DNA from: Reyranella sp.
Lineage (GTDB): Bacteria; Pseudomonadota; Alphaproteobacteria; Reyranellales; Reyranellaceae
DNA: 64,000 nt
Reading direction: 5' to 3'
Assembly (NCBI RefSeq): GCF_004297265.1
Contig: NZ_SCUT01000056.1
Coordinates: 62,001-126,000, forward strand
The stretch's first letter is position 1. Every line of letters starts with the position of its first letter. The notes below the pieces were generated by a model. It saw only the letters and a list, made by a program, of their open reading frames with translations. It was not told the DNA's origin and did no database searches. This document shows, piece after piece, positions 25,162 to 33,775 of this stretch. Made by a program: the position numbers and the translations under genes.

Positions 25162-26157
25162 TCACTTTTCCGAACTGCCGAAGCGGATGCGCGGATCGAG
25201 CGCCGCGAGCGCCAGGTCCGAGATCAGCATGCCGATCACGGTGAGGACCGCCACGAACAGCAGGAAGGTGGCGGCGAGGTTGACGTCCTGGGTCTTCAGC
25301 GCGCTCAGCAGCATGGGGCCCGTGGTCGGCAGCGACAGCACGACCGAGACGATGACCGAGCCCGAGATCACGTCGGGCAGCAGGCCGCCGATGTCGGCGA
25401 CGAACGGGTTGATGGCGTGGCGCAGCGGATACTTCACCAGCAGCTTCATGGGGGGCAGACCCTTGGCCCGGCCGGTGACGACATACTGCTTCTGCAGCTC
25501 GTCGAGCAGGTTGGCTCGCAGCCGGCGGATCATGCCGGCCGTGCCCGACATGCCGATCACGATGACCGGAATGATCAGGTGCTCCATGACCGACACGACC
25601 TTGCCCCAGCTCAGCGGCTTGTCGATGTACTCGGGGTCCATCAGGCCGCCGATCGACAGGCCGAAATAGACCTTGCCGACATAGAGCAGAACCAGCGCCA
25701 GCAGGAAGTTCGGGATGGAGAGGCCGATGAAGCCGATGAACGAGGCGACGTAGTCTCCCCATCTGTACTGATGGGTCGCGGCATAGACGCCGATGATGAA
25801 GGACACGATCCAGATGAAGGCGATCGTGCTGGTCTCCATCAGGATGGTGAGCATCATCCTTTCGCTGATCAGGTCGGCAACCGGCACCGTGTCTTGGCAG
25901 GAAAGCCCGAAGTCCCAGTGGAAGATGCCGACCACCCAGTCGAGGTAGCGGTGCCAGAGCGGGAGATTGAGGCCGTAGAGTTCGCGCAGCTCGGCGGCGC
26001 GCGCGTGGGCGTCGGGATCGCCGCGCGCCAGCAGCTCCTCGATCTGCGAGGTGACGCAGTCGCCGGGCGGCAGGTCGATGATGAAATAGACGAGCGCGCT
26101 GATCACGAACAGGGTCGGGATCATCAACAGCACGCGGCGGACAATGAACTGCAGCAT
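25162..26157 (-). CDS. Opp/Dpp-type ABC transporter permease (DppB-like)
   Basis: Product of 331 residues with six helices: an N-terminal helix (IVRRVLLMIPTLFVISALVYF), the DppB-type opening LYGLNLPLWHRYLDWV, and the EAA loop VTGRAKGLPPMKLLVKYPLRHAINP. ATG 26157 has GGGAGAGG eight bases upstream; a GTG three codons earlier is possible. A palindromic repeat of about 160 bases separates it from the ATPase gene upstream. Confidence 0.9.
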   Translation of the reverse strand: MLQFIVRRVLLMIPTLFVISALVYFIIDLPPGDCVTSQIEELLARGDPDAHARAAELRELYGLNLPLWHRYLDWVVGIFHWDFGLSCQDTVPVADLISERMMLTILMETSTIAFIWIVSFIIGVYAATHQYRWGDYVASFIGFIGLSIPNFLLALVLLYVGKVYFGLSIGGLMDPEYIDKPLSWGKVVSVMEHLIIPVIVIGMSGTAGMIRRLRANLLDELQKQYVVTGRAKGLPPMKLLVKYPLRHAINPFVADIGGLLPDVISGSVIVSVVLSLPTTGPMLLSALKTQDVNLAATFLLFVAVLTVIGMLISDLALAALDPRIRFGSSEK

Positions 26158-26202
26158 GTCAGGCACCTCTCCCGACAGCCGACGCGTCGAACGCCCTCTC
26201 CG

Positions 26203-26366
26203 CCCGCGTCATACGCGGGGGGAGAGGGAGGGGACCCGCGTCAGCGGGGAGGGTGAGGTGGGTCATATTTCTCGGGAGCGAAAGCGCGTGGTGTCGAAAC
26301 ACCACCTCACCTTCCCGTTGCTGCGCAACGGGTCCCTTCCTCTCCCCCACTGCGTGGCGGAGAGGA
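26203..26366. repeat. complex palindromic repeat, family C
   Basis: Nested inverted blocks: GGGGGAGAGGGAGGGGACC near 26218-26236 against GGTCCCTTCCTCTCCCCC at 26331-26347; GGGAGGGTGAGGTGG (26247-26261) against its near complement at 26302-26316; and a central hairpin GTGGTGT...ACACCAC (26289-26304). It splits the ATPase gene from the two permease genes of one transporter. No matching copy was found elsewhere in the window. Confidence 0.75.
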
Positions 26367-26399
26367 CCCATGAGACGAAGACGGCTTTCGTGCAGCATG

Positions 26400-28361
26400 T
26401 CAGACGACCTCTCGCCCATTCGGCCGCGAGACGCGGACATAGTGGCCGGGCTCGGCCTCGGTCCAGAAGAGCGGCGTCTGGCCGTCGTCGCGGAACGGCT
26501 CGGGCCAGACCGTGGGATCGGACGCCTTGCCCTCCATCAGCGCGCCGAGATCGAGGCGGGCGTCGGGATCGGGCATCGGCACCGCCGAAAGAAGCGCCCT
26601 GGTGTAGGGATGCATGGGATTCTTGAACAACTCGCCGGCCGGCGCGAGTTCGACCAGGCGGCCGGCGCACATCACGGCGATGCGGTCGGCGATGTAGTCG
26701 ACCACCGCGAGGTTGTGGCTGATGAACAGGTAGGTGAGGCCGAGCTGCTTCTGCAGGTCCTTGAGGAGGTTCAGGATCTGCGCCTGGATCGACACGTCGA
26801 GGGCCGAGACCGGCTCGTCGCAGATCACCATGTCGGGCCTGAGCGCGAGCGCCCGCGCGATGCCGATGCGCTGGCGCTGGCCGCCGGAGAAGGAATGCGG
26901 GTAACGGCTGAGGTGCCGGCGGTCGAGGCCGACCATCTCCATCAGCTCGGCCACCATCTCTCGGCGATAGGCGTCGTCGCCGATGCCGTGGATGACCAGC
27001 GGCTCAACCAGGATGTCGTAGACCGTCATGCGCGGGTTCAGCGAACCAAACGGATCCTGGAAGATGAACTGCAGCTTGGTGCGGAAGCGGTTCAGCTCCT
27101 CGCCCTCGAGGCTCATCACGTCGATCTTGCGGCCCCAGTCGTCGAAGATCACGCGCCCGCCCTGGCCCGAGTCGGCCGAGATGCCGCGCATCAGCATCTT
27201 GCTGAGCGTGGTCTTGCCGCAGCCCGATTCGCCCACCAGGCCGAGGCACTCGCCGCGCAGCACATCGAAGCTCACGTCGTTGACGGCGCGGATGGAGCGC
27301 GTCGTGCCGCCGCCCAGCAGCTGTTCCATCAGCGTGTCGGCCTTGCGGATGCGGAAGGTCTTGGTGACGTGGCGCACCTTGAGCACGGGCGCGTCCGGAT
27401 TGAACGTCGCCGTCGGCGTCGAGACCGGCTTCTCCTTCAGCAGGTGGCCGGTCGTGCCCTTGATCTCGCGGATCGGCTGGAGCCGCTCGCCGGGTTCCAT
27501 GTCGAAGCGAGGCACCGCGTGCAGCAGCGCGCGAAGGTAGGGATGCTGCGGATCGCGGAAGATATCGTGCAGATCGCCCGATTCGACGACCTTGCCGCGA
27601 TACATCACGACCACGTCGTCGGCGACGTTGGCGACCACGCCGAGATCGTGCGTGATCATCAGCAGCGCCATGCCGAGCTCGGACTGCAGGTCCTTGATGA
27701 GGCGCAGGATCTGGGCCTGAATGGTGACGTCGAGCGCGGTGGTCGGTTCGTCGGCGATCAGCAGCGCCGGGCGGCAGACCAGCGCCATGGCGATCATCGC
27801 GCGTTGACGAAGACCGCCGGACAGCTCGAACGGATAGGTCCTGAGCGCGCGCTTGGGATCGGGGAAGCCCACCATGCGCAGCATGTCGATCGTGAGCCCG
27901 TCGATCTCGGCACGGCTGAGCTTGCGCCCACCCTCGCCCCCCTTGCCGCCCAGCGGACCGCCCGGCTGCGCGCCGTGCAACTCCACCGCCTCGCCGATCT
28001 GGTCGCCCACGGTGTGGAGGGCCGACAGCGACGTCATCGGCTCCTGGAAGATGATGGAGATCTGCCCACCACGGATGCGCCGCATGGCCGGACCAGTGCG
28101 ATCGATGCGGGCGATGTCGACGACGCCCTGGTCGACCCGCGGGTCCTGGAACAGGATCGAGCCCGTCGTGATCTTCGCGGTGCGCGGCAGCAGGCCCATG
28201 ATCGCCTGGCTGCAGACGGACTTGCCCGAGCCCGACTCGCCCACCAGCGCCACCGTTCCGCCGGGTGGGATGGAGAACGACACCTTGTCGACGGCGCGCA
28301 GCACGCCTTCGTGCACCCCGAATTCGACGGTCAGGTCCTCAACGCGCAGCAGATCCTTCAT
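26400..28361 (-). CDS. dual ATP-binding protein of an Opp/Dpp-type ABC transporter
   Basis: Product of 653 residues with two complete ATPase modules, equivalent to fused DppD and DppF (as in YejF). Module 1: GESGSGKS (~41), signature LSGGLRQRAMIA, Walker B LLIADEPTTALD. Module 2: GESGCGKT, signature FSGGQRQRIGIARA, Walker B MVICDEPVSALD. Each module ends with the oligopeptide-type tail (DPQHPYLRALL; NPMHPYTRALL). The start overlaps the preceding gene by 4 bases (ATGA). No substrate-binding protein gene is present in the window. Confidence 0.93.
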   Translation of the reverse strand: MKDLLRVEDLTVEFGVHEGVLRAVDKVSFSIPPGGTVALVGESGSGKSVCSQAIMGLLPRTAKITTGSILFQDPRVDQGVVDIARIDRTGPAMRRIRGGQISIIFQEPMTSLSALHTVGDQIGEAVELHGAQPGGPLGGKGGEGGRKLSRAEIDGLTIDMLRMVGFPDPKRALRTYPFELSGGLRQRAMIAMALVCRPALLIADEPTTALDVTIQAQILRLIKDLQSELGMALLMITHDLGVVANVADDVVVMYRGKVVESGDLHDIFRDPQHPYLRALLHAVPRFDMEPGERLQPIREIKGTTGHLLKEKPVSTPTATFNPDAPVLKVRHVTKTFRIRKADTLMEQLLGGGTTRSIRAVNDVSFDVLRGECLGLVGESGCGKTTLSKMLMRGISADSGQGGRVIFDDWGRKIDVMSLEGEELNRFRTKLQFIFQDPFGSLNPRMTVYDILVEPLVIHGIGDDAYRREMVAELMEMVGLDRRHLSRYPHSFSGGQRQRIGIARALALRPDMVICDEPVSALDVSIQAQILNLLKDLQKQLGLTYLFISHNLAVVDYIADRIAVMCAGRLVELAPAGELFKNPMHPYTRALLSAVPMPDPDARLDLGALMEGKASDPTVWPEPFRDDGQTPLFWTEAEPGHYVRVSRPNGREVV

Positions 28362-28864
28362 ACCGGTTCTTCCTGACCCACCACCACGATGCCCATCGAC
28401 CTCAAGTTCGCCCGCGTCGCGTCGCTCAGCGGCGCGCCCGTCGCCTCGGCTGCCTGCGCCGCCCGCTCCACGATATCGTGAAAGCCTTCCAGCGCGGAAT
28501 CGACCTTTATCAATCGGCCGCCCGTCGAGCCGACGCTAAGCTGCATCCAGCCATCCGACCGGTCGCGCTTGGTCGAGAAATAGCTGAGCTTCAGGCGGTC
28601 GAGACGATTCCATTCCACCAGCGTCCCGGCGGGCCCGTCGGCGCAGAGCGTATCCGGCCCCAGCACGAAACGCGTGCGATGGCGCAGGGCCGTGCGAACC
28701 AGGAAGAGCGCAAAGAGCGCGAAACCCGCCAGCAGGAATGCCGCCAGCCAGCGATTGACGTCGAGCAGCAGGAGCGGCGCGCCGCACAGCACCACGCCCG
28801 CCGTGGCGCGCAGATAGTCCGCCATCAGCGTCTGCTGCGGATAGCGCAGATCTGCGGAATTCAC
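28358..28864 (-). CDS. small two-helix membrane protein, PH-domain-like
   Basis: Product of 168 residues from GTG 28864. Two adjacent hydrophobic segments (~19-60) are followed by a soluble domain (TRFVLGPDTLCADGPAGTLVEWNRLDRLKL) that resembles bacterial PH-like domains. Start and stop overlap both neighbours by 4 bases, coupling it between a deacetylase and an ABC ATPase. No specific role is known. Confidence 0.65.
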   Translation of the reverse strand: MNSADLRYPQQTLMADYLRATAGVVLCGAPLLLLDVNRWLAAFLLAGFALFALFLVRTALRHRTRFVLGPDTLCADGPAGTLVEWNRLDRLKLSYFSTKRDRSDGWMQLSVGSTGGRLIKVDSALEGFHDIVERAAQAAEATGAPLSDATRANLRSMGIVVVGQEEPV

Positions 28865-29640
28865 CCGCGTCCTCCCTGACGTCCGGCTTCAGGAGCAAAC
28901 AGCTCGCGCGCGCTGCGCACACGGACGTTCTCCAGTCTTGTCATTCTTTCCCACAACGACCTTAGGAAATCCCATGCCCCGGCGTCCATCGCAAGATGAT
29001 GACTGAGGATGCCGACCGGCTCGCCGTCGCCGGCGCGGGCGCGTGCCAGCGCGGTCACGAGGGCGGCAAGCGCCGCTTCTTCACCGGCGAAGGTGGGACC
29101 GCCCTTCCAGTCGATCAGGTCGACATGCGTATTGACCTGCAGGAGGCCGCGAACCGGATGGACGCGCGGTCGCGGCCCGAAGGTCGAGAGGCCGCGATAG
29201 CCGATCTCCGGCAAGGTCGACACGAGGACCGGCGCAATACGGTTCCATGGCGGTACCATGACGGCGAGCGCCCGCGAGCCGAACAACCGCTCGAGCGCCA
29301 TCCAGCCGGTGCCGAGTTCGCCCAGGACCATCATCGCGGGGCGCTGCAGGCCAAGTTCGACCTTCTTCTCCGGCGCCACCGCATGATTGGCGTGGGCATA
29401 GCCATGCTGCAGCACGTCGACCGCCGGCTCCTCCGAAAGTCGGCCGGCCAGCGCCGCCGTTGCCTGCGCCGGCACCACCGCAAGCGCCAGCGGCATTTCC
29501 ACATCGCGCGCGATGGCGAGGAGGCGATCGAGAGCGGGGCCCCCATCGAAGGCGTCGTCGTCGCGCCACCACAGCTCGGCGATGCGGCCCGCGTCGCGCC
29601 AGCGCGCCACCTCGTCGGCGAGTGCCTGCCAGCCGCTCAT
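28861..29640 (-). CDS. polysaccharide deacetylase-like protein
   Basis: Product of 259 residues. The NodB-type metal site is recognisable: Asp cluster in WWRDDDAF near residue 25 and the HGYAHANH pair near residue 79, followed by MVPPWNRI and a late SHHLAMD His. There is no signal peptide, so it may act on a lipid- or nucleotide-linked sugar intermediate in the cytoplasm. It overlaps the upstream glycosyltransferase and downstream gene by 4 bases each. Confidence 0.8.
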   Translation of the reverse strand: MSGWQALADEVARWRDAGRIAELWWRDDDAFDGGPALDRLLAIARDVEMPLALAVVPAQATAALAGRLSEEPAVDVLQHGYAHANHAVAPEKKVELGLQRPAMMVLGELGTGWMALERLFGSRALAVMVPPWNRIAPVLVSTLPEIGYRGLSTFGPRPRVHPVRGLLQVNTHVDLIDWKGGPTFAGEEAALAALVTALARARAGDGEPVGILSHHLAMDAGAWDFLRSLWERMTRLENVRVRSARELFAPEAGRQGGRG

Positions 29641-30785
29641 GGCGCCACCATCTGCTTCAGCGCCGCGACCGTGGCCGCCGCGCCCCTGGCATCGACCGGT
29701 GGGAAGCTGCGGATCGAAGGACCGGCCCACGCTCTGCCGATGGCGGCCGCGAGGCTCGCGGGCGTGAGATCGCCGGGCGCGACGGCCGCAACCATGCCGC
29801 GCTCGACCAGCACGCGCGCGCGATCGGCCTGTTCGGTTTCGCGCGCCGTGCCGAACGGCACCAGCACCGCGCGATCGCCATTGCAGAGCGTCTCGACCAC
29901 CGTGTTGTAGCCGGCCTGCGAGACCGACAGCACGGCATTGCGCAGCAGCGACGGGAAGTCGGCGCGCACCGGCTCGACGATGATGCCGTCACCGGCAGAC
30001 GCGCGGAGCGCCGCCACTTCCACTTCCGGCATGTTCGGCCCGACCAGCAGGCGCCACCGGCGATCGGCCAGGGGCGAGAGCGGCCGCGCCGCGATGGCGG
30101 CGTGGAGAAGCGGCGCGCCGACAGCTCCACCGCCGGCCGACACGATGACTTCACCCTTGCCGACGGTGTCGCCGGAATCAGGCACAGCCTCCGAATCCAT
30201 GACGTAGCCGGTATAGAGCGCGCGGTCCTGGATGTCGGGCCAGGCGGGGAAACTGTCGTCCAGTCGCACCAGGGCGGGATCGGCGTGGACCAGCACGGCG
30301 TCGAAGGCCTCGAAGGTCTGGACCATCTCGTCGACCCTCGCCGGCGAGGCGGTGCGGCGCAGCACGTCGCGGATCGACGAGACGATCCAGGGTGCCGAGG
30401 GCCTGTCCTGCGCCGCGTCGAGCAGCGGCAGCAGCTCGAAGCGAAGCTGCGTGCGGCCGAAGGGGAACTGCTCGGTCAAAAGGATATCGGGCTCCTCGAT
30501 CGCGAACAGATCGAGCAACTGCCGCGTGCGCTTCGCACGAAACGTCTCGTCGACCACCGAGCCGTCGAGCCGTGCCAGCTCCTTCAACCGCGCATCGGCG
30601 GCGCGCACCGGCGGCAATTGATGAAGCCGTGCATCGCCCAGCGCCAGCCCGTCGACCGGCGCGCCTCCCGACACCAGCAGCACGTCGAAGCCGCCCGCTG
30701 CCAGCGCCCGCGCCAGGGTCGCGGCGCGGCGCAGATGGCCGATGCCCAGCAGGTGCTGCACGTAGAAGAAGACGCGCGCGCTCAT
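29637..30785 (-). CDS. glycosyltransferase, MurG-like GT-B fold
   Basis: Product of 382 residues. The N-terminus VFFYVQHLLGIGHLRRAATL carries the Gly-rich loop of the predicted glycosyltransferase group related to MurG. The C-terminal domain has VSAGGGAVG and the donor-site stretch AVLSVSQAGYNTVVETLCNG, followed by VPFGTARETEQADRA. A paralogue with the same plan lies at 33776-35068. Overlaps by 4 bases at both ends imply tight co-translation. Confidence 0.83.
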   Translation of the reverse strand: MSARVFFYVQHLLGIGHLRRAATLARALAAGGFDVLLVSGGAPVDGLALGDARLHQLPPVRAADARLKELARLDGSVVDETFRAKRTRQLLDLFAIEEPDILLTEQFPFGRTQLRFELLPLLDAAQDRPSAPWIVSSIRDVLRRTASPARVDEMVQTFEAFDAVLVHADPALVRLDDSFPAWPDIQDRALYTGYVMDSEAVPDSGDTVGKGEVIVSAGGGAVGAPLLHAAIAARPLSPLADRRWRLLVGPNMPEVEVAALRASAGDGIIVEPVRADFPSLLRNAVLSVSQAGYNTVVETLCNGDRAVLVPFGTARETEQADRARVLVERGMVAAVAPGDLTPASLAAAIGRAWAGPSIRSFPPVDARGAAATVAALKQMVAP

Positions 30786-31369
30786 GGGATGAGCGGCACG
30801 TTCAGCCGCTCGATCGTCACGCGGCCGTCGCCCTGGGCCACGAAAAAATGCAGGCACGTCCAGTCGAGCTTGTGCGGCGGACGGCCCAGCATGTTCCAAC
30901 CGGTCGCCAGCGCCAGCAGCGCCCGGATCGCCGCCTTGTGCGACACCGCGACGACCGGCTCGGTGAGCGTCGAACTCCACTGCGACAGCCGGGCCATCGT
31001 CATGCGCGGCGACTCGCCGCCCGGCGGATGGAAATCGAGTCCGGCGGCCTCCGCGGCCGCAAACTCTTCGCCGCCCGCTGCGCGCAGCTCCGTCACGGTA
31101 AACCCTTCCCAGATGCCGAAGCTCATCTCGCGCAAATGGGAGTCGATCGTGACGGCTGCCGAAGGCTGCACAAGCTCGGCCGTGCGGCGTGCGCGTTGCA
31201 GGGGGCTGCTCACCCGCTTCCAGCCGTCAGCCGGCGCCGGCAGGCGCCATTGCCGCGCCGCCGCCTCGCCTTCGGGGCTGAGACAGGTGTCGGTCAGGCC
31301 CTGCAACCGGCCCTGGCCATTCCAGACGGTGGGCGCATGGCGCAGGAGGGCGAAAGGCACGGCGCTCAT
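30782..31369 (-). CDS. histidine phosphatase family protein
   Basis: Product of 195 residues with the phosphoglycerate-mutase-like catalytic start LLRHAPTVWNGQGRLQG, acid region MSFGIWEGF and second His in VAVSHKAAIRAL. It would remove a phosphate from a small molecule; in this cluster a sugar-phosphate or lipid-linked intermediate is conceivable, while an alpha-ribazole phosphatase-like role cannot be excluded. It overlaps both neighbouring glycosyltransferases by 4 bases. Confidence 0.85.
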   Translation of the reverse strand: MSAVPFALLRHAPTVWNGQGRLQGLTDTCLSPEGEAAARQWRLPAPADGWKRVSSPLQRARRTAELVQPSAAVTIDSHLREMSFGIWEGFTVTELRAAGGEEFAAAEAAGLDFHPPGGESPRMTMARLSQWSSTLTEPVVAVSHKAAIRALLALATGWNMLGRPPHKLDWTCLHFFVAQGDGRVTIERLNVPLIP

Positions 31370-32481
31370 CGCCGCACGCCCTTCAGGGTCGCGAGCGCGG
31401 ATGCCAGCGCGTGTGCCGCGGCGCGCTCGTCGTGATGCGCGGCCACGCGTGCGGCGGCGGCGGCCCCGAGACGTGCACGCTCGGCTGGAGTCTCCAGCAG
31501 GCGAACCACGGCCGTGGCGAATGACGCGGCATCGCCGATCGGGGTCAGCAGGCCCGTGACGCCATCGGCCACGACCGCGGGCACGCCGCCGGTGCGGCCG
31601 GCGACGACGGGCAGGCCGGCCGCCTGGGCTTCGAGAAAGGCCATGCCGTAGGCTTCGTTGATCGCGGGCCAAAGGTAAAGGTCCGCGGCGGCGTAGAGCG
31701 CCGGCAGTTCCGCTCGCGGCACGGCACCTGCGAAGCGGACGCGCGCGCCGAAAGGCGCCATCAATCCCTCGATTTCGGTGCGCGCCGGACCGTCGCCCAC
31801 CAGCAGGGCGCGCCATTCCTTGTCTTTCATCAAGGCGAAGGCGCGGGCCAGTACGCGGTAGGAATCGAGCTTGTCGCGCGTGCGCATCATGCCGACGCTC
31901 ATCAACAACGGCGGCTGGCTCGGATCCCGGCGTGAGGGAACACGGAACGGCGCGACATCGATGAACGGCGGCAGCCAGACCTGACGCGCGCCGGGCCGCA
32001 GCCGCGCCTTCACGCCGGCAACGTCGCGCGGATTGACGGTCAGCACGAGGTCGACGGCCGCCAGCGCGCGCTCCACGGCGCGGTGACCGATCCGCGTCGG
32101 ACCCTGTGCGCGGCGCGGCGCATGCGAGGCTTCGGCGATCACATAGGGGATGCGCAGCGCCCGCGTCACGATGGGACCCAGCCAGTCGGGCTTGCGATAG
32201 TAGCAGTGATAGGTGAACCAGAGATCGAAACGCTCCGGATGATGCGCAGGCAGCGCCCGCCAGCGCGCGATCAGCCGCGCCGCCTGTGCGCGCGCGCGAC
32301 GCTCCCGGGCGAGATGGGCATCCATCGGCGGCACGCCGGGCACGACACGACTCGCCGCCGGCATCAGGACCTTGTGGCCAAGACGTTCGAGCAGGCGAAC
32401 CAACCCGCGCGCCATCTCGCGATCGCCGGAAGGCACGGGACTGTCGGGTGCCTTCAGCGGCGTGTGCAGCAGCACGCGCAC
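31366..32481 (-). CDS. family 4 glycosyltransferase
   Basis: Product of 371 residues, GT-B fold. The acceptor domain starts with SGDREMARGLVRLLERLGH; the donor domain has SVGMMRTRDKLD, the GDGP turn and the retaining E-x7-E motif in NEAYGMAFLEAQAAGLP. There is no ATG; GTG 32481 follows GGAG by five bases and lies 2 bases beyond the preceding stop. Confidence 0.88.
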   Translation of the reverse strand: MRVLLHTPLKAPDSPVPSGDREMARGLVRLLERLGHKVLMPAASRVVPGVPPMDAHLARERRARAQAARLIARWRALPAHHPERFDLWFTYHCYYRKPDWLGPIVTRALRIPYVIAEASHAPRRAQGPTRIGHRAVERALAAVDLVLTVNPRDVAGVKARLRPGARQVWLPPFIDVAPFRVPSRRDPSQPPLLMSVGMMRTRDKLDSYRVLARAFALMKDKEWRALLVGDGPARTEIEGLMAPFGARVRFAGAVPRAELPALYAAADLYLWPAINEAYGMAFLEAQAAGLPVVAGRTGGVPAVVADGVTGLLTPIGDAASFATAVVRLLETPAERARLGAAAAARVAAHHDERAAAHALASALATLKGVRR

Positions 32482-32483
32482 GC

Positions 32484-33761
32484 CTACTCCGCGGCGCGGG
32501 CGGTGGCAGTGCTCTCGCCCGTGCGCCCCTGCAGGGCCGACGCGATCCATTCGACGCCGGCTTCGTAGGAGAAGCGCGTGCGCACGACTTCGCCGGCGCG
32601 CTGCGCCAGCCGCTGCCGAAGCGCCGGATCGGCGATCATGCGGGCGAGCGCAAGACCCAGCTCAGGCGGAGCGGCGGGCGGCACGAGCAGGCCGGTCACG
32701 CCATCCTCGACGAACTCGCCGATGGCTGCCGCCTGGGTCGACACGAGAGGCAGGCCCTGATGCGCGGCCTCCATCAACACGTTGGGCAATCCGTCCTGGT
32801 CGCCGTCGGCGGCTCTCTTGCTCGCCAGCACGAACAGATCGGCGCTCGCCAGCGCCGCAAACACGGCCTTCTGCGGCTGGGCACCCCGCCAGACGCAACG
32901 GTCGGCGATGCCGAGGGCAGCGGCCTGCGCCTTCAGCGCATCGGACAAGTCCCCCCCGCCGACATGTTCGAAGCGCCAGTGCAGGTTGGCCGGCAGAGAT
33001 GCGAGCGCGTTCAGGAGATCGTCGTAACCCTTCTTCTCGACCTTGCGGCCGACCGAGAGGATCACGACCGGATCGGTCGCGTCCGAGCCGTCGCGCGGCG
33101 GCCGCGAGGGCGGCGGCGGCGGCAGGTGGGCGAAGTCGAGCCCGTGATAGACGAGGCGCAATTTGCCCGGGTCCGGTGCCAGCTCCTTCAGCCGCTGCAG
33201 GCCGACATTGGTGCACGTCACCAGCCAGGCGCAGTCCTCCAGCTTTTCGCTGACGTCCCAGGGCTCGCTGGTCCAGATGTCCTTGGCGTGCGCCGACACG
33301 CTCCAGGGCAGGTCGCGCATCGTCGCAGCGTAGCGAGTCACCGAGGCCGGAGTGTGCAGGAAATGCGCGTAGAGCCGCTCGATCGTGTCCGGCATTTCGA
33401 CCGCCAGCACCAGCGCCTGGCCCCAGCGCCGCACGCGATTAGCCGTGCGGTCGCGCCGGTAGTCGGCAAGGAACTTGGCGCGCGCCGCGGCGTAGCCGGG
33501 CAAATGGCGCGCCTTCAGCCAGGCCGACAGTACGCGGCGGCGGTCGTCCTCAAGATACTCGGGCAGATAGACGACCTTGGCCGCGACACGATCGTGGACC
33601 GGGTGGCGTGCCTTGTCGGTTGGGTGGCGCATCGACCACAGCTCCAGCGCCACCCCGCGCGCCTCGAGGCCGGCGATCTCCTGGGCGATGAAGGTCTCGG
33701 AGAGGCGCGGCCAGCCCTTCAGGATGACCGCGACCTTGGGCCCTATCATTTCGTGCGACAT
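32484..33761 (-). CDS. family 4 glycosyltransferase (colanic-acid type plan)
   Basis: Product of 425 residues. The start VAVILKGWPRLSETFIAQEI is typical of exopolysaccharide GT4 enzymes; the donor half has SVGRKVEKKGYDDLLNAL and DGLPNVLMEAAHQGLPLVST (acidic-x7-E motif). It probably adds a sugar to a growing glycan at the inner membrane. It follows the next upstream gene after 14 bases and runs into the GT4 gene at 32481. Confidence 0.9.
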   Translation of the reverse strand: MSHEMIGPKVAVILKGWPRLSETFIAQEIAGLEARGVALELWSMRHPTDKARHPVHDRVAAKVVYLPEYLEDDRRRVLSAWLKARHLPGYAAARAKFLADYRRDRTANRVRRWGQALVLAVEMPDTIERLYAHFLHTPASVTRYAATMRDLPWSVSAHAKDIWTSEPWDVSEKLEDCAWLVTCTNVGLQRLKELAPDPGKLRLVYHGLDFAHLPPPPPSRPPRDGSDATDPVVILSVGRKVEKKGYDDLLNALASLPANLHWRFEHVGGGDLSDALKAQAAALGIADRCVWRGAQPQKAVFAALASADLFVLASKRAADGDQDGLPNVLMEAAHQGLPLVSTQAAAIGEFVEDGVTGLLVPPAAPPELGLALARMIADPALRQRLAQRAGEVVRTRFSYEAGVEWIASALQGRTGESTATARAAE

Positions 33762-33775
33762 CGGTGTCCGGGAAA

